Source: Trueperaceae bacterium
GTDB taxonomy: Bacteria > Deinococcota > Deinococci > Deinococcales > Trueperaceae
DNA length: 8,881 nt
Assembly (NCBI GenBank): GCA_007130445.1
Contig: SLSM01000383.1
Span: 1 to 8,881, forward strand
Direction of reading: 5' to 3'
Shown: positions 1 to 7,694 of the stretch, one piece after another
Layout: every line of letters starts with the position of its first letter
Numbering within the stretch: the stretch's first letter is position 1
Translations under genes and position numbers: made by a program
The notes under the pieces: generated by a model
Told to the model about the DNA's origin: nothing
What the model saw: the letters and a program-made list of their open reading frames with translations, nothing else
The model's database searches: none

Positions 1-179
1 ACCGCCCTGCCCGACGGCGACACCAGGACTTCGACGGTCTCCTCCGTCTCGACAGCCTGCCCCTCATACGGAACCGACTGACACGCGACCATGCTGAGCG
101 CGAGAACGAGCAAGACGATGACCCGAGAGGAGGCGGATTGGAGTTCGGACCGTGCGGTCCTGACAAGGGAAGGCACCAT
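1..179 (-). CDS. Lipoprotein, N-terminal part (truncated by window edge)
   Basis: This gene is read on the minus strand from ATG at 179-177 and runs off the left edge after 59 codons. The product starts MVPSLVRTARSELQ. A hydrophobic stretch at residues 20-31 (VIVLLVLALSMV) ends in a lipobox-like MVAC with Cys33, so a lipid-anchored exported protein is expected. An acidic, Thr/Glu/Val-rich stretch follows. An AAGGAG ribosome site at 188-183 sits 3 nt before the ATG and 6 nt before an in-frame GTG at 176-174, so the start could be either one. The mature domain lies outside the window and its function cannot be named. The long leader with tandem structured repeats upstream suggests regulation at the RNA level (inference). 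Confidence 0.75.
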   Translation of the reverse strand, partial: MVPSLVRTARSELQSASSRVIVLLVLALSMVACQSVPYEGQAVETEETVEVLVSPSGRA

Positions 180-182
180 GTG

Positions 183-188
183 CTCCTT
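183..188 (-). promoter_or_regulatory. Ribosome binding site of the lipoprotein gene
   Basis: On the minus strand this reads AAGGAG, a near-perfect Shine-Dalgarno. It lies 3 nt before ATG 179-177 and 6 nt before GTG 176-174. It is one of only two strong ribosome sites in the window, and it supports the short truncated lipoprotein gene being real. Confidence 0.7.
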
Positions 189-194
189 CGTGGA

Positions 195-213
195 CGCCGC
201 AGATCGTGCGGCG
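195..213 (-). promoter_or_regulatory. Hairpin just upstream of the lipoprotein ribosome site
   Basis: CGCCGC (195-200) and GCGGCG (208-213) form a perfect 6-bp stem around a 7-nt loop. On the minus strand it ends 6 nt before the AAGGAG site. A second small stem, CTTCC/GGAAG, lies at 220-232. Either could mask or expose the ribosome site in concert with the repeats further upstream. No function is shown. Confidence 0.35.
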
Positions 214-263
214 GACCCACTTCCGAGGGAAGGAGCGTGTACCTGATCGAACCGATGCCCTTG

Positions 264-322
264 CCCTCAGCCGGTTGCGCTACTGGCTCGACCTGTCCCA
301 AGCGCCCACATACGGGATCAGG
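264..322 (-). repeat. Direct repeat copy 1, candidate structured RNA element
   Basis: This copy matches 487-545 at 57 of 59 positions; the differences are at 269/492 and 290/513. On the minus strand it can form CCTG (322-319) and CCC (316-314) paired with GGG (299-297) and CAGG (295-292). An outer GGCT (332-329) pairs with AGCC (288-285). GCGCT in the hairpin loop (305-301) can pair with AGCGC (281-277), giving a pseudoknot. Both differences from copy 2 fall outside these stems. The end of this copy is 84 nt before the lipoprotein start. I do not recognise it as a known riboswitch class. Confidence 0.6.
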
Positions 323-486
323 TGTCAAAGCCTCTGAGAATCGTGCGGAACACTGCCGTTACGTATGCATTGATCGCCGCACAACCAATGAAGTCCTCCC
401 TTACTCGATGCAGCCGCGCGCCCCTGACGGGACGGGCGATGATCGCGGCAACGGTGCTAGGGGGTATGGGAGTGACAAAACGACGC

Positions 487-545
487 CCCTCGGCCGGTTG
501 CGCTACTGGCTCCACCTGTCCCAAGCGCCCACATACGGGATCAGG
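487..545 (-). repeat. Direct repeat copy 2, candidate structured RNA element
   Basis: This is the second copy of the 59-nt repeat, 164 nt from the first and in the same orientation. All stems of copy 1 are possible here, including the outer GGCT/AGCC pair (555-552 with 511-508). The sequence between that outer arm and the core (546-551) has diverged from copy 1 while the arm itself is kept. It begins about 36 nt after the start site predicted from the extended -10 at 588-596. Confidence 0.6.
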
Positions 546-587
546 CTTCTCAGCCTCCGAAGAACGTGTGTGTCCTTCGTTGAGTCG

Positions 588-596
588 ATGATAACA
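588..596 (-). promoter_or_regulatory. Candidate extended -10 promoter for the lipoprotein leader
   Basis: On the minus strand this reads TGTTATCAT: a TG, one base, then TATCAT (TANNNT). No good -35 is present at the usual distance, which the extended -10 could compensate for. Transcription would begin near 581 and run through both repeats into the lipoprotein gene, giving a leader of about 400 nt. Confidence 0.35.
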
Positions 597-693
597 GCGG
601 CCGATCGTCGCGGATTGTGCGCAATTTCATGCGTTCGGTCGGGTCATGGCGGCGCCCCGCGCTCGGGCGCTCGGTCGGCCTCGGTGAGCGTTC

Positions 694-743
694 TCGAGTG
701 ACGACTCGACGTGTGCACGGAGCACGCTCGTGTCTGCCGTGCA
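694..743 (-). terminator. Two adjacent hairpins downstream of the deacetylase gene
   Basis: TCGAGT-GACG-ACTCGA (694-709) is a 6-bp stem with a 4-nt loop. Next to it, TGCACGG (714-720) pairs with CCGTGCA (737-743) around an inner CACG-CT-CGTG (723-732). They lie 100-150 nt beyond the deacetylase stop on the minus strand. There is no T tract, so this would be a U-less terminator of the kind proposed for high-GC actinobacteria, or simply a structured spacer. Confidence 0.3.
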
Positions 744-843
744 GGCGTTCAGCGCGCTGTGCCGCGCATCCGGTTGAGGCCTCGACAGTGGCCGCCATGC
801 CCCACCCATCGACACCTGACACGCGTGGCCGCCGCCACACGAC

Positions 844-1725
844 CTACCGCGTGTGACGACCGGTCCAACGTTCACGCGCTCTCCGATACGGTCCGGCGGC
901 GATACGCTTCGCCACGCCTTTGGCCTGCCACTGCAACCACTGCACGTAGCGAGGCAACGCGGCACCCGCAGCTACGGCCGCAACCCAATCCGCCGAGGTG
1001 CCGCAGCGAACGCTGTAGCGTCCGACGACACGGCACTCGCTGCACGTCCGCCACACACGGGTGGGGTCCGACGTGAACAACCATCGGATGCCGGCCGCGG
1101 CCGCGGCCTGGGCGACCTCGTCGCCGAAGGCGCCGTTCGGAACGGAGGCAGTGATCACCCGATCGCCCACGATCTCCGACAGCACGCCCACGCTCTCCCG
1201 CCACTCGGCGTCGATCGTCGCCCGAGGCTCCGACGACAAGCGCCTCGGGTGGGATCGTGTGTGCGATCCGATCACGTGTCCGCGCGCCCATAGGTCGCGC
1301 ACCTGGTCCTCGGCCACGAAGCCTGGGGTGCCGATCCGGTCGGTCGTGACGAAGAAGAGACCACGCCATCCGTGCGCCTCGAGCATCGGCGCGATGCGTG
1401 TCGCCGCACTCACGCCGCCGTCATCGAAGGTGAGCAGCGTGCCTTCGTTGGGCACCTCGAACGCGTCTCGCTCGAAGCCCACGGGCGGTGTGACGGGACG
1501 AGCGATCGCAGAGAGGTGCGCGTCGAACGATGCAGCGTCGACCTTGTACGTAGCCGCCGCAGCCCCCGGGAACCCGCTCTCGTCCGGCGTCGACGCATCG
1601 ACGACGTCGTGGTACATCAAGACGGACGTTCGGGATCGCACGACGTCCCGCCGCATCAGGGACGCAGCGCCCACCGCAGTTGCTCGGAAGGCCCCGGCCG
1701 TGTCGCTCGGACCGCCACGTCCCAC
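844..1725 (-). CDS. NodB-type polysaccharide deacetylase
   Basis: The 293-residue product belongs to the carbohydrate esterase 4 / NodB-homology family, which removes N- or O-acetyl groups from polysaccharides with a metal-dependent mechanism. Visible motifs are LTFDDGG at 98-104 (Asp101 the likely catalytic base, Asp102 a metal ligand) and SHTRSH at 154-159 (His155 and His159 the metal ligands). SVPNGAFG at 194-201 replaces the more usual R-x-P-x-G motif 3. The domain opens with SVLMYHDVVD (34-43), typical of EPS-locus deacetylases. No clear signal peptide is present, so it may act in the cytoplasm or start elsewhere. GTG at 1725 is used here; ATG at 1656 (MRRDVV) is an alternative, and neither has a good ribosome site. 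It is divergent from the glycan operon and probably modifies its product (inference from position). Confidence 0.85.
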   Translation of the reverse strand: MGRGGPSDTAGAFRATAVGAASLMRRDVVRSRTSVLMYHDVVDASTPDESGFPGAAAATYKVDAASFDAHLSAIARPVTPPVGFERDAFEVPNEGTLLTFDDGGVSAATRIAPMLEAHGWRGLFFVTTDRIGTPGFVAEDQVRDLWARGHVIGSHTRSHPRRLSSEPRATIDAEWRESVGVLSEIVGDRVITASVPNGAFGDEVAQAAAAAGIRWLFTSDPTRVWRTCSECRVVGRYSVRCGTSADWVAAVAAGAALPRYVQWLQWQAKGVAKRIAAGPYRRARERWTGRHTR

Positions 1726-1813
1726 GACTCGTCACATCGAGGCCGACGCGGGAAGCCACGCGGGCAGGACGTCGTCGGTCGACGACGCCTCGGAGGGCTG
1801 TGGGTGCGTCTGT

Positions 1814-1831
1814 TCACGTGATGAACGTTCA
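1814..1831. promoter_or_regulatory. Two abutting perfect palindromes, candidate operator
   Basis: TCACGTGA (1814-1821) and TGAACGTTCA (1822-1831) are perfect palindromes lying end to end. They share GTTCAC direct repeats at 1812-1817 and 1827-1832. The pair lies about 90 nt upstream of the deacetylase start. This arrangement is typical of a dimeric repressor or activator site, but I cannot name the regulator. Confidence 0.35.
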
Positions 1832-2076
1832 CCGGGTCGGCTCCAGTCGTACGCATCGTGACGCATGGTGGCCGTCGACCAGCCACGATCCGGTCGCACG
1901 TCGCTCGCGGCGCACGCTGGAACGTGGCCGACGTCGGGACGCGTGTCGCACGCCGTGCACCGTCCAATGAGCATAGCATCGGCCTCGCTGGCCTCGGCGG
2001 CGCCGCTCTCGGAGCGTGTCGGCAGCGCGCATCGGCTGTCGTACGGGGCACGAGACGATCGGCACTCGGACCGTTC

Positions 2077-2099
2077 CCGTGCGTGCATCGGACGCACGG
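2077..2099. repeat. 8-bp inverted repeat upstream of the glycan operon promoter
   Basis: CCGTGCGT (2077-2084), a 7-nt loop GCATCGG, then ACGCACGG (2092-2099) form a perfect stem. It ends 66 bases before the TACAAT -10. No T tract follows on either strand. It could be an operator or a transcription barrier between the divergent units. Confidence 0.4.
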
Positions 2100-2140
2100 A
2101 TGAAGGTGTCGCGGCAGGGTCTCCGGACTGTGACCGATCA

Positions 2141-2171
2141 TGACGACGGCTGCTCCCGGGCTGCCTACAAT
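2141..2171 (+). promoter_or_regulatory. Candidate promoter for a leaderless transcript of the glycan operon
   Basis: TACAAT at 2166-2171 fits the actinobacterial -10 (TANNNT). TGACGA at 2141-2146 is a weak -35 at a 19-bp spacing. The -10 is followed by six bases (CATCGG) and then ATG at 2178, the geometry expected for a leaderless mRNA whose first base is the A of that ATG. Confidence 0.5.
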
Positions 2172-2177
2172 CATCGG

Positions 2178-2281
2178 ATGACCGTCTACCGGGCTGGTTG
2201 CACCATGCCGCGCGTACGATCGATCGTACCGACGCGTTCGTCGCGCCGCCTCGCCGCGCCGGCGACGCACGTGGCCGTCGC

Positions 2282-2285
<4 letters not shown>
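2178..2285 (+). CDS. Small leaderless upstream ORF, 35 residues, unknown function
   Basis: ATG at 2178 lies six bases after the TACAAT -10, so translation could start on a leaderless mRNA. The frame encodes 35 residues (MTVYRAGCTMPRVRSIVPTR, then an Arg/Ala-rich tail) and ends at TGA 2283-2285. Its stop shares ATGA with the start of the following dehydrogenase gene (ATG 2282). The dehydrogenase has no clear ribosome site of its own, so translation of this ORF may deliver ribosomes to it by coupling. The product resembles no family I know; the act of translation may matter more than the peptide. The frame stays open upstream of 2178, so coding capacity alone is weak evidence. Confidence 0.4.
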
Positions 2286-3568
<1,283 letters not shown>

Positions 3569-3570
3569 AT

Positions 3571-4695
3571 GTGCCACTGGTGAGCCTGCCCCGCTCGGTC
3601 GGCCACTCGGACGACATGGCGGTCGGTGATGCTCGCAACCTCCCGTTCGTCTCCATCGTCCTGCCGATCCGCAACGAAGCGGACCACATCGGCGCCTGCA
3701 TCGGACGCCTCCTCGACCAGGACTACCCCCATGAGCGCATGGAGATCATCGTGGTCGACGGCATGTCAGACGATGGCACGCGCGCTCGGCTGCGCGAGTT
3801 GCAGGCCACATCACGACACGTCGCGATCCGTGTGATCGACAACCCGGCGATGATCGTCCCGACGGGCCTCAACCTGGCGATCCAAGCCGCGCGCGGCGAC
3901 GTGATCGTGCGCATGGACGGCCACACCACGCCCGCCGTCGACTACGTCTCGGCCTGCGTCGCGGCGTTGAGGACCTCGGGTGCAGCGAACGTCGGCGGGG
4001 TGATCGAGCCGACAGGACTCACGCCGATGGGCGAGGCGATCGCGATCGTCACGAGCCACCCGCTGGGCGTGGGCGACGCCAAGTACCGAACCGGCGGTGC
4101 CGCTGGGAACGTAGACACGGTGCCGTTCGGCGCGTTCCGACGTGACGTGTTCGAGCGCGTGGGTCTGTTCGACGAGAGCATGGTGCGCAATCAGGACTAC
4201 GAAATGAACGTGCGCATCCGAAGAGCCGGCGAGTCGATCTACCTGGATCCGGCGATCCGCAGCGTCTACACGCCTCGAAGCGACATCGCTAGCCTCTGGA
4301 AGCAGTACCTCCAGTACGGTTGGTGGCGCGTCGAGACCTTGCGCCGCCATCCCGGATCGCTCCGTTGGCGCCAAGCCGTACCACCGGTGTTCGTCGCCGC
4401 GCTCGTCGTCCTCGCCCTGGCCGGGCTCGCCTGGCCGCTCGCTGCCGTCGGCTGGCTGGTCATGGTCGGGACGTACGGCGTCCTCGTCGCCGCGGTCGCC
4501 CTCCGCCGGCGATCCGACAGGGCGACACCCGCACGGATCGCGCTCGCGTTCGCGACCGTGCACGTCGCGTGGGGAGCTGGATTCGCGCTGAACGTGCTCT
4601 CGCGAGGACGGTATCCGTACCGGTCGCAACCGCCGCGCGTGCCTGCCCTGCAGCCCGCGACTCGCGGCGATCGCGCACCCGCCGCAGACTCGTGA
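3571..4695 (+). CDS. Family 2 glycosyltransferase, ExoA-like, with C-terminal membrane helices
   Basis: The product of about 374 residues has a GT-A fold: VSIVLPIRNEADHIGACI near the N-terminus, IIVVDGMSDDGT, then a DxD-equivalent RMDGH (Asp116) and the acceptor/base region NQDYEMNVRIRRAG (Asp209). SLWKQYLQYGWWR follows, a block seen in succinoglycan ExoA-like enzymes. About three hydrophobic helices lie at 271-311 and 322-345, so it probably works at the inner face of the membrane. The start is uncertain. GTG 3565 overlaps the preceding stop; GTG 3571 has GGAG (3558-3561) at 9 nt and is used here; ATG 3616 would remove 15 unconserved residues. Close packing against the dehydrogenase gene indicates one transcript. 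Its donor sugar cannot be read from the sequence. Confidence 0.88.
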   Translation: MPLVSLPRSVGHSDDMAVGDARNLPFVSIVLPIRNEADHIGACIGRLLDQDYPHERMEIIVVDGMSDDGTRARLRELQATSRHVAIRVIDNPAMIVPTGLNLAIQAARGDVIVRMDGHTTPAVDYVSACVAALRTSGAANVGGVIEPTGLTPMGEAIAIVTSHPLGVGDAKYRTGGAAGNVDTVPFGAFRRDVFERVGLFDESMVRNQDYEMNVRIRRAGESIYLDPAIRSVYTPRSDIASLWKQYLQYGWWRVETLRRHPGSLRWRQAVPPVFVAALVVLALAGLAWPLAAVGWLVMVGTYGVLVAAVALRRRSDRATPARIALAFATVHVAWGAGFALNVLSRGRYPYRSQPPRVPALQPATRGDRAPAADS

Positions 4696-4756
4696 CGCGG
4701 GCCCGAACCGTGCCAGGCGCGTAGACGAACGCTTTCACGCCGGCACCACGGCTCGA

Positions 4757-4776
4757 TTGTCACAATCCTGTGACAA
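4757..4776. promoter_or_regulatory. Perfect 20-bp inverted repeat, candidate operator
   Basis: TTGTCACA (4757-4764), four bases ATCC, and TGTGACAA (4769-4776) form a perfect palindrome in the 205-nt gap before the sugar transferase gene. The surroundings are GC-rich, while the arms are AT-balanced, as binding sites often are. The order TCACA-N4-TGTGA is the reverse of the CRP half-site order. The regulator is unknown. Confidence 0.5.
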
Positions 4777-4796
4777 AGCACGATGTACGTTTGAAC

Positions 4797-4824
4797 GTGT
4801 ACCGCCTGCACCGGCCGCTATCCT
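4797..4824 (+). promoter_or_regulatory. Weak candidate promoter for the sugar transferase gene
   Basis: TATCCT at 4819-4824 is a fair -10. GTGTAC at 4797-4802 would be a poor -35 at 16 bp; TTGAAC at 4791-4796 is a better hexamer but stands 22 bp away. The inverted repeat at 4757-4776 lies directly upstream, where an activator could sit. Transcription would start near 4831, about 70 nt before the gene. Confidence 0.25.
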
Positions 4825-4900
4825 TGAGGCCGAGCCCAACGAACCGCATCGAGCACCGTTCGCGCGTCGCCACAGCCCCGAACCGAGATGGATACGCAAC

Positions 4901-6205
4901 GTGAAGACGTACAGACATCCCAGCATCTTCGATAGCCGCAGCGAGCGGCGTGCGATTCACGACACCGGCCTTGGCGCCGGGTTCCCTTGGATGAGCCTTG
5001 CCGACTCGCTCGGGCTGATCGCTGCCCTCACGATCGTCGCCGCGCGGGTGGACATGGCGGACCCCAGCCAGCGCATGTTCGTGTTCGCGCTCGGCGCCAT
5101 CAGCACCCTCGTGTGGCTGCTGTTCAGTCAGGTGAAGACGCTCGAGACGATCATGAAGGGGCGTCGCACCGCCCTGGTCGGCGTGCCGGTTTCGGCGGCG
5201 CTGATCGGCGGCGTCACGCAGTTCCTCGGATACGAATCCGTGGCGATCATCGAGCTCGCCTTGTTCACGGTGGCGTGGACGGGTGTACTGATCGTCAGCC
5301 GGTTGGTATACCCCCTGTACCGATCGGTGCGCACCATCCTCGTCGTCGGGTCCCCGACGTTCAGCAATGAGCTCGAGCTCGTGCCCGGGTACCGCGTCGT
5401 ACGGCTCGACGAGCCGCCCGACGACTTCCTCGGCTACGACATCGTCGTCAGCGACCCAACCGAGGCCTACGATGCCGCCTGGCTGCGCTGGATGAGCCAC
5501 GCCAACATGTACGGCATCAAGGTGCTGCCCGCGCCCCTCGTGTTCGAGACGCTGACCGGGCGCGTGCCGTTCGAGATGCTCGATGGCCGCTGGGCGTTCG
5601 ACATCCTGAACGGACGCTCGCCCTACCGGCTGTGGAAGCGCGCGTTCGACGTCACGGCCGTCGTCCTCACGGCACCGCTGTCGCTGCTCCTGGCGGGGAT
5701 CGTATCCCTGATCGTGCTGTTCGACACGGGTCGCCCGATCCTGTTCTGGCAGCACCGTGTCGGCTACGGCGGACGGCCGTTCCGCATGGTGAAGTTCCGG
5801 ACCATGCGGACCGACGCGGAGTCGAACGGCGACGCCTTCGCGACCATGGACGACAACCGCGTGACGGCGACCGGCCGGTTCCTGCGCCAGTACCGCCTGG
5901 ACGAGATCCCCCAGTTGTGGAACGTCCTGCGTGGCGACATGAGCGTCATCGGGCCGCGCCCCGAGCAGCTCTCGTTCGCGAAGCAGTTCGGCGGCGACAT
6001 CCCGCTCTATGATCACCGCCACAGCGTGGCTCCTGGCATCACCGGCTGGGCGCAAGTCAACGATGGGTACGCCGCGAGCGTCGACGAGACCCGCTCGAAG
6101 CTCCGACACGACTTCTTCTACGTGAAGCACTGCTCGTTCCACCTCGACATGCTGATCGTGTGGCGCACCATCGTAACGGTCATGACGGGCTTCGGTTCGC
6201 GTTGA
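4901..6205 (+). CDS. Membrane undecaprenyl-phosphate sugar-1-phosphate transferase
   Basis: The 434-residue product is a polyprenyl glycosylphosphotransferase, which starts glycan synthesis by moving a sugar-1-phosphate onto undecaprenyl phosphate at the inner membrane. The N-terminal half has four hydrophobic segments (from MSLADSLGLIAALTIVAA at residue 30 to IIELALFTVAWTGVLIVS). A short soluble linker begins VRTILVVGSPTFS and lacks a full GxGxxG site. The catalytic half begins KRAFDVTAVVLTAPLS (Lys246) with its re-entrant helix. It has HRVGYGGRPFRMVKFRTM (Lys298), the catalytic Asp-Glu pair in RLDEIPQLWNVLRGDMSVIG (Asp334, Glu335), PRPE and PGITGWAQVN. GTG 4901 is the only plausible start before the first helix; a TTG at 4757 falls inside the inverted repeat. 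The stop overlaps the next gene. The sugar transferred is unknown. Confidence 0.9.
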   Translation: MKTYRHPSIFDSRSERRAIHDTGLGAGFPWMSLADSLGLIAALTIVAARVDMADPSQRMFVFALGAISTLVWLLFSQVKTLETIMKGRRTALVGVPVSAALIGGVTQFLGYESVAIIELALFTVAWTGVLIVSRLVYPLYRSVRTILVVGSPTFSNELELVPGYRVVRLDEPPDDFLGYDIVVSDPTEAYDAAWLRWMSHANMYGIKVLPAPLVFETLTGRVPFEMLDGRWAFDILNGRSPYRLWKRAFDVTAVVLTAPLSLLLAGIVSLIVLFDTGRPILFWQHRVGYGGRPFRMVKFRTMRTDAESNGDAFATMDDNRVTATGRFLRQYRLDEIPQLWNVLRGDMSVIGPRPEQLSFAKQFGGDIPLYDHRHSVAPGITGWAQVNDGYAASVDETRSKLRHDFFYVKHCSFHLDMLIVWRTIVTVMTGFGSR

Positions 6206-7605
6206 GCGAGCGCTCGACCGCGGCGCACACCGTGCACGAGGTCGAACGCTTCCTGCTCGGCGACCCCGCCGCAGCGCCGGACCTCGACACGCTGCGTGCT
6301 CTGAGTCTCTCAGGCCACGCGTTCGTGACGTTGCCGGAGCATCCACAGCGCGACCTGCTCCGGCAGCTGTACTCGTTCACCGCCGCTCGTCACCTCGCCG
6401 TCCGGCAAGGGATCATCGCGCTCCTGCGTGCGTGGGCCGCGGCCGACGTACGCGCCGTCGTCTTCAAAGGGTTCTACCTGGCCGAGTTCGTCTACCCATC
6501 GGCCGGTCAGCGAACCTACGCCGACGTCGACATCGTGATCGAGGAAGGGCGAGCAGGCGACGCGCTCGCGCTCGCACAGCCGCTCGGTTGGCAGGTCGTC
6601 TGGCGCGTCGACGTCGGGGACGACGTCCTCGCCGTCCACGGGGCGGAGTACACGGGCCACGAGGTCGGGCAGATCCGGCACCCTGCGCTCGATCTCGCCA
6701 TCGATGTCCACCGTCGGGCGGTCCACAACAACCACAACCGTCTGCCTGCACATCCTGCCGGGCAGCGGCTGACGGCTGCATTGCGCGACGGCGCCGACGA
6801 GATCGAGTGGGAAGGCGTCACGGTGCGAGTTCCCAACCCGTTGGACGCGGTCGTCTTCGGTCTGGCGCTCAACCGCTGCTGGGGCAGCGACGCCTGGCAG
6901 GTCAAACCCCGGGATTACGCCGACTTCGAGGCGCTCATCGCCCGCTTCGACGTGACGCCGAGCGCCGTCCTCGAGCGCGCACGGCGCCTCGGCGTCGGCC
7001 GGACGGTCGCCACCTACCTTCGCCGCTGCGATCCGACGGTGCGCCGGCTCGATCTGCGCACCCCCTCGTGGTGGGCGTTGCGGTGGTGGAACCTGCGCGT
7101 GGCTTCCGAGCGCGGTTGGCGCGACGGCGCCTCCGCCTGGATGGCGCTCGTCGATGCCGTCACCGACGGCGTCGCGCTGCTTCGGATGCTGCCGGTCGTC
7201 CGCCGTGCCGAGCGCGACGTCGCCGCTGGGGAGTGGCGGCAGCGCGAGACCGCCGGCGCTGCCGACGACTCCGGTCCACGGTTGACGAACCAGCACTGGC
7301 GGACGTCACGCCGCGCCATCGAGCGCGTGATCAAGCTCCGCCGTACGCGCGCAGAGGTGTTCGCGTCGGTCGCCGCGCTCGCGGGCCACGAGGTGATGAG
7401 GCGTCACGGTCTACCGGCCCGGATCGAGCGCGTCGCTGGGCACCAGGGCGGTGTCGAGCGAGCGCAACTGTGGCTCGGGGAGCGCGTCGTGCGCTTCGCG
7501 AGCGACGCGCTCCATGCCGAGGCGCCGCGCGCCGCGGCCGTCGACGCACGTGCCACGGTGCGGACCGGTCGCTCTGCCGAGGGTCTCGACGCGCAGAACG
7601 ATTGA
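6202..7605 (+). CDS. NTP_transf_5 family nucleotidyltransferase with B2-like C-terminal region
   Basis: The 467-residue product (from TTG 6202) matches the uncharacterised nucleotidyltransferase family NTP_transf_5. AVVFKGFYLAEFVYP with Lys89-Gly90 is followed by RTYADVDIVIEE, where Asp108 and Asp110 form the metal-binding pair; GKAxxR- and DxD-like spacing is typical. The family occurs in glycan and lasso-peptide clusters, and its substrate is not known. Residues about 370-435 look like a lasso-peptide B2/transglutaminase-like domain (RTRAEVFASVAAL, then HEVMRRHGLPARIERVAG, then ERAQLWLGERVV). The expected Cys is Ala384 and the expected His is Gln422, so it would be inactive (own alignment by eye). 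TTG 6202 overlaps the preceding TGA as TTGA, suggesting coupling; GTG 6232 and GTG 6160 are alternatives. The ribosome site is poor. Confidence 0.75.
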   Translation: MSERSTAAHTVHEVERFLLGDPAAAPDLDTLRALSLSGHAFVTLPEHPQRDLLRQLYSFTAARHLAVRQGIIALLRAWAAADVRAVVFKGFYLAEFVYPSAGQRTYADVDIVIEEGRAGDALALAQPLGWQVVWRVDVGDDVLAVHGAEYTGHEVGQIRHPALDLAIDVHRRAVHNNHNRLPAHPAGQRLTAALRDGADEIEWEGVTVRVPNPLDAVVFGLALNRCWGSDAWQVKPRDYADFEALIARFDVTPSAVLERARRLGVGRTVATYLRRCDPTVRRLDLRTPSWWALRWWNLRVASERGWRDGASAWMALVDAVTDGVALLRMLPVVRRAERDVAAGEWRQRETAGAADDSGPRLTNQHWRTSRRAIERVIKLRRTRAEVFASVAALAGHEVMRRHGLPARIERVAGHQGGVERAQLWLGERVVRFASDALHAEAPRAAAVDARATVRTGRSAEGLDAQND

Positions 7606-7694
7606 CCACTGCTTCCTCACGAACGAACGTCGTAGGTTGACCGGGTCGGCCGCTGCGATGCTTGCGCGCGCATCGTGTTCGCCGCGCCGATCAG

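Larger units (their letters stand above)
180..843. other. Non-coding region between lipoprotein and deacetylase genes
   Basis: I see no convincing protein gene in these 664 bases. Open frames exist on both strands, but they start at poor codons, cross the direct repeats and match no family I know. The stretch holds the minus-strand leader of the lipoprotein gene (180 to about 581), two direct repeats, an extended -10 at 588-596, and two hairpins at 694-743 beyond the deacetylase stop. The part around 585-632 is locally richer in A/T than its surroundings. Confidence 0.6.
1726..2177. other. Divergent intergenic regulatory region
   Basis: This 452-base stretch separates the minus-strand deacetylase from the plus-strand glycan operon. 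No open frame in it looks like a real protein. It holds abutting palindromes at 1814-1831, two near-identical tandem 10-mers at 1851-1870 (ACGCATCGTG then ACGCATGGTG), an 8-bp stem at 2077-2099 and the TACAAT -10 at 2166-2171. A TATGCT at 1975-1970 on the minus strand is a possible deacetylase -10 but lacks a -35. Confidence 0.55.

Noticed and set aside
147..160. GGACCG-TG-CGGTCC palindrome
   Set aside because: It lies inside the lipoprotein signal-peptide coding sequence, is short and is GC-rich; chance is a sufficient explanation.
264..322. Repeat core as a tRNA fragment (GTAGCGCAACCGGC on the minus strand resembles a D-arm)
   Set aside because: No acceptor stem, anticodon arm or T-arm consensus accompanies it in either copy.
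318..524. 68-codon minus-strand frame between the direct repeats
   Set aside because: It starts at TTG inside repeat copy 2 and ends at the edge of copy 1. It has no ribosome site, and the repeat differences would change amino acids rather than be silent. A structured leader explains the region better.
264..545. CRISPR array
   Set aside because: There are only two copies, the 59-nt repeats are longer than usual, the 164-nt interval is far too long for a spacer, and no cas gene is present.
4757..4776. CRP-type site
   Set aside because: The half-sites are in the opposite order and spacing (TCACA-N4-TGTGA rather than TGTGA-N6-TCACA), so only a generic operator is claimed.
4760..6346. 528-codon open frame on the minus strand opposite the sugar transferase
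   Set aside because: It mirrors a well-conserved plus-strand gene, has a composition driven by codon complementarity and crosses the gene junction at 6202. No motif was recognised.
7602..7662. Promoter before the second glycosyltransferase (TTGACC at 7602 and 7637)
   Set aside because: No TANNNT -10 lies at 16-19 bp from either hexamer. The better -10-like sequences are at spacings of 14 or 25.
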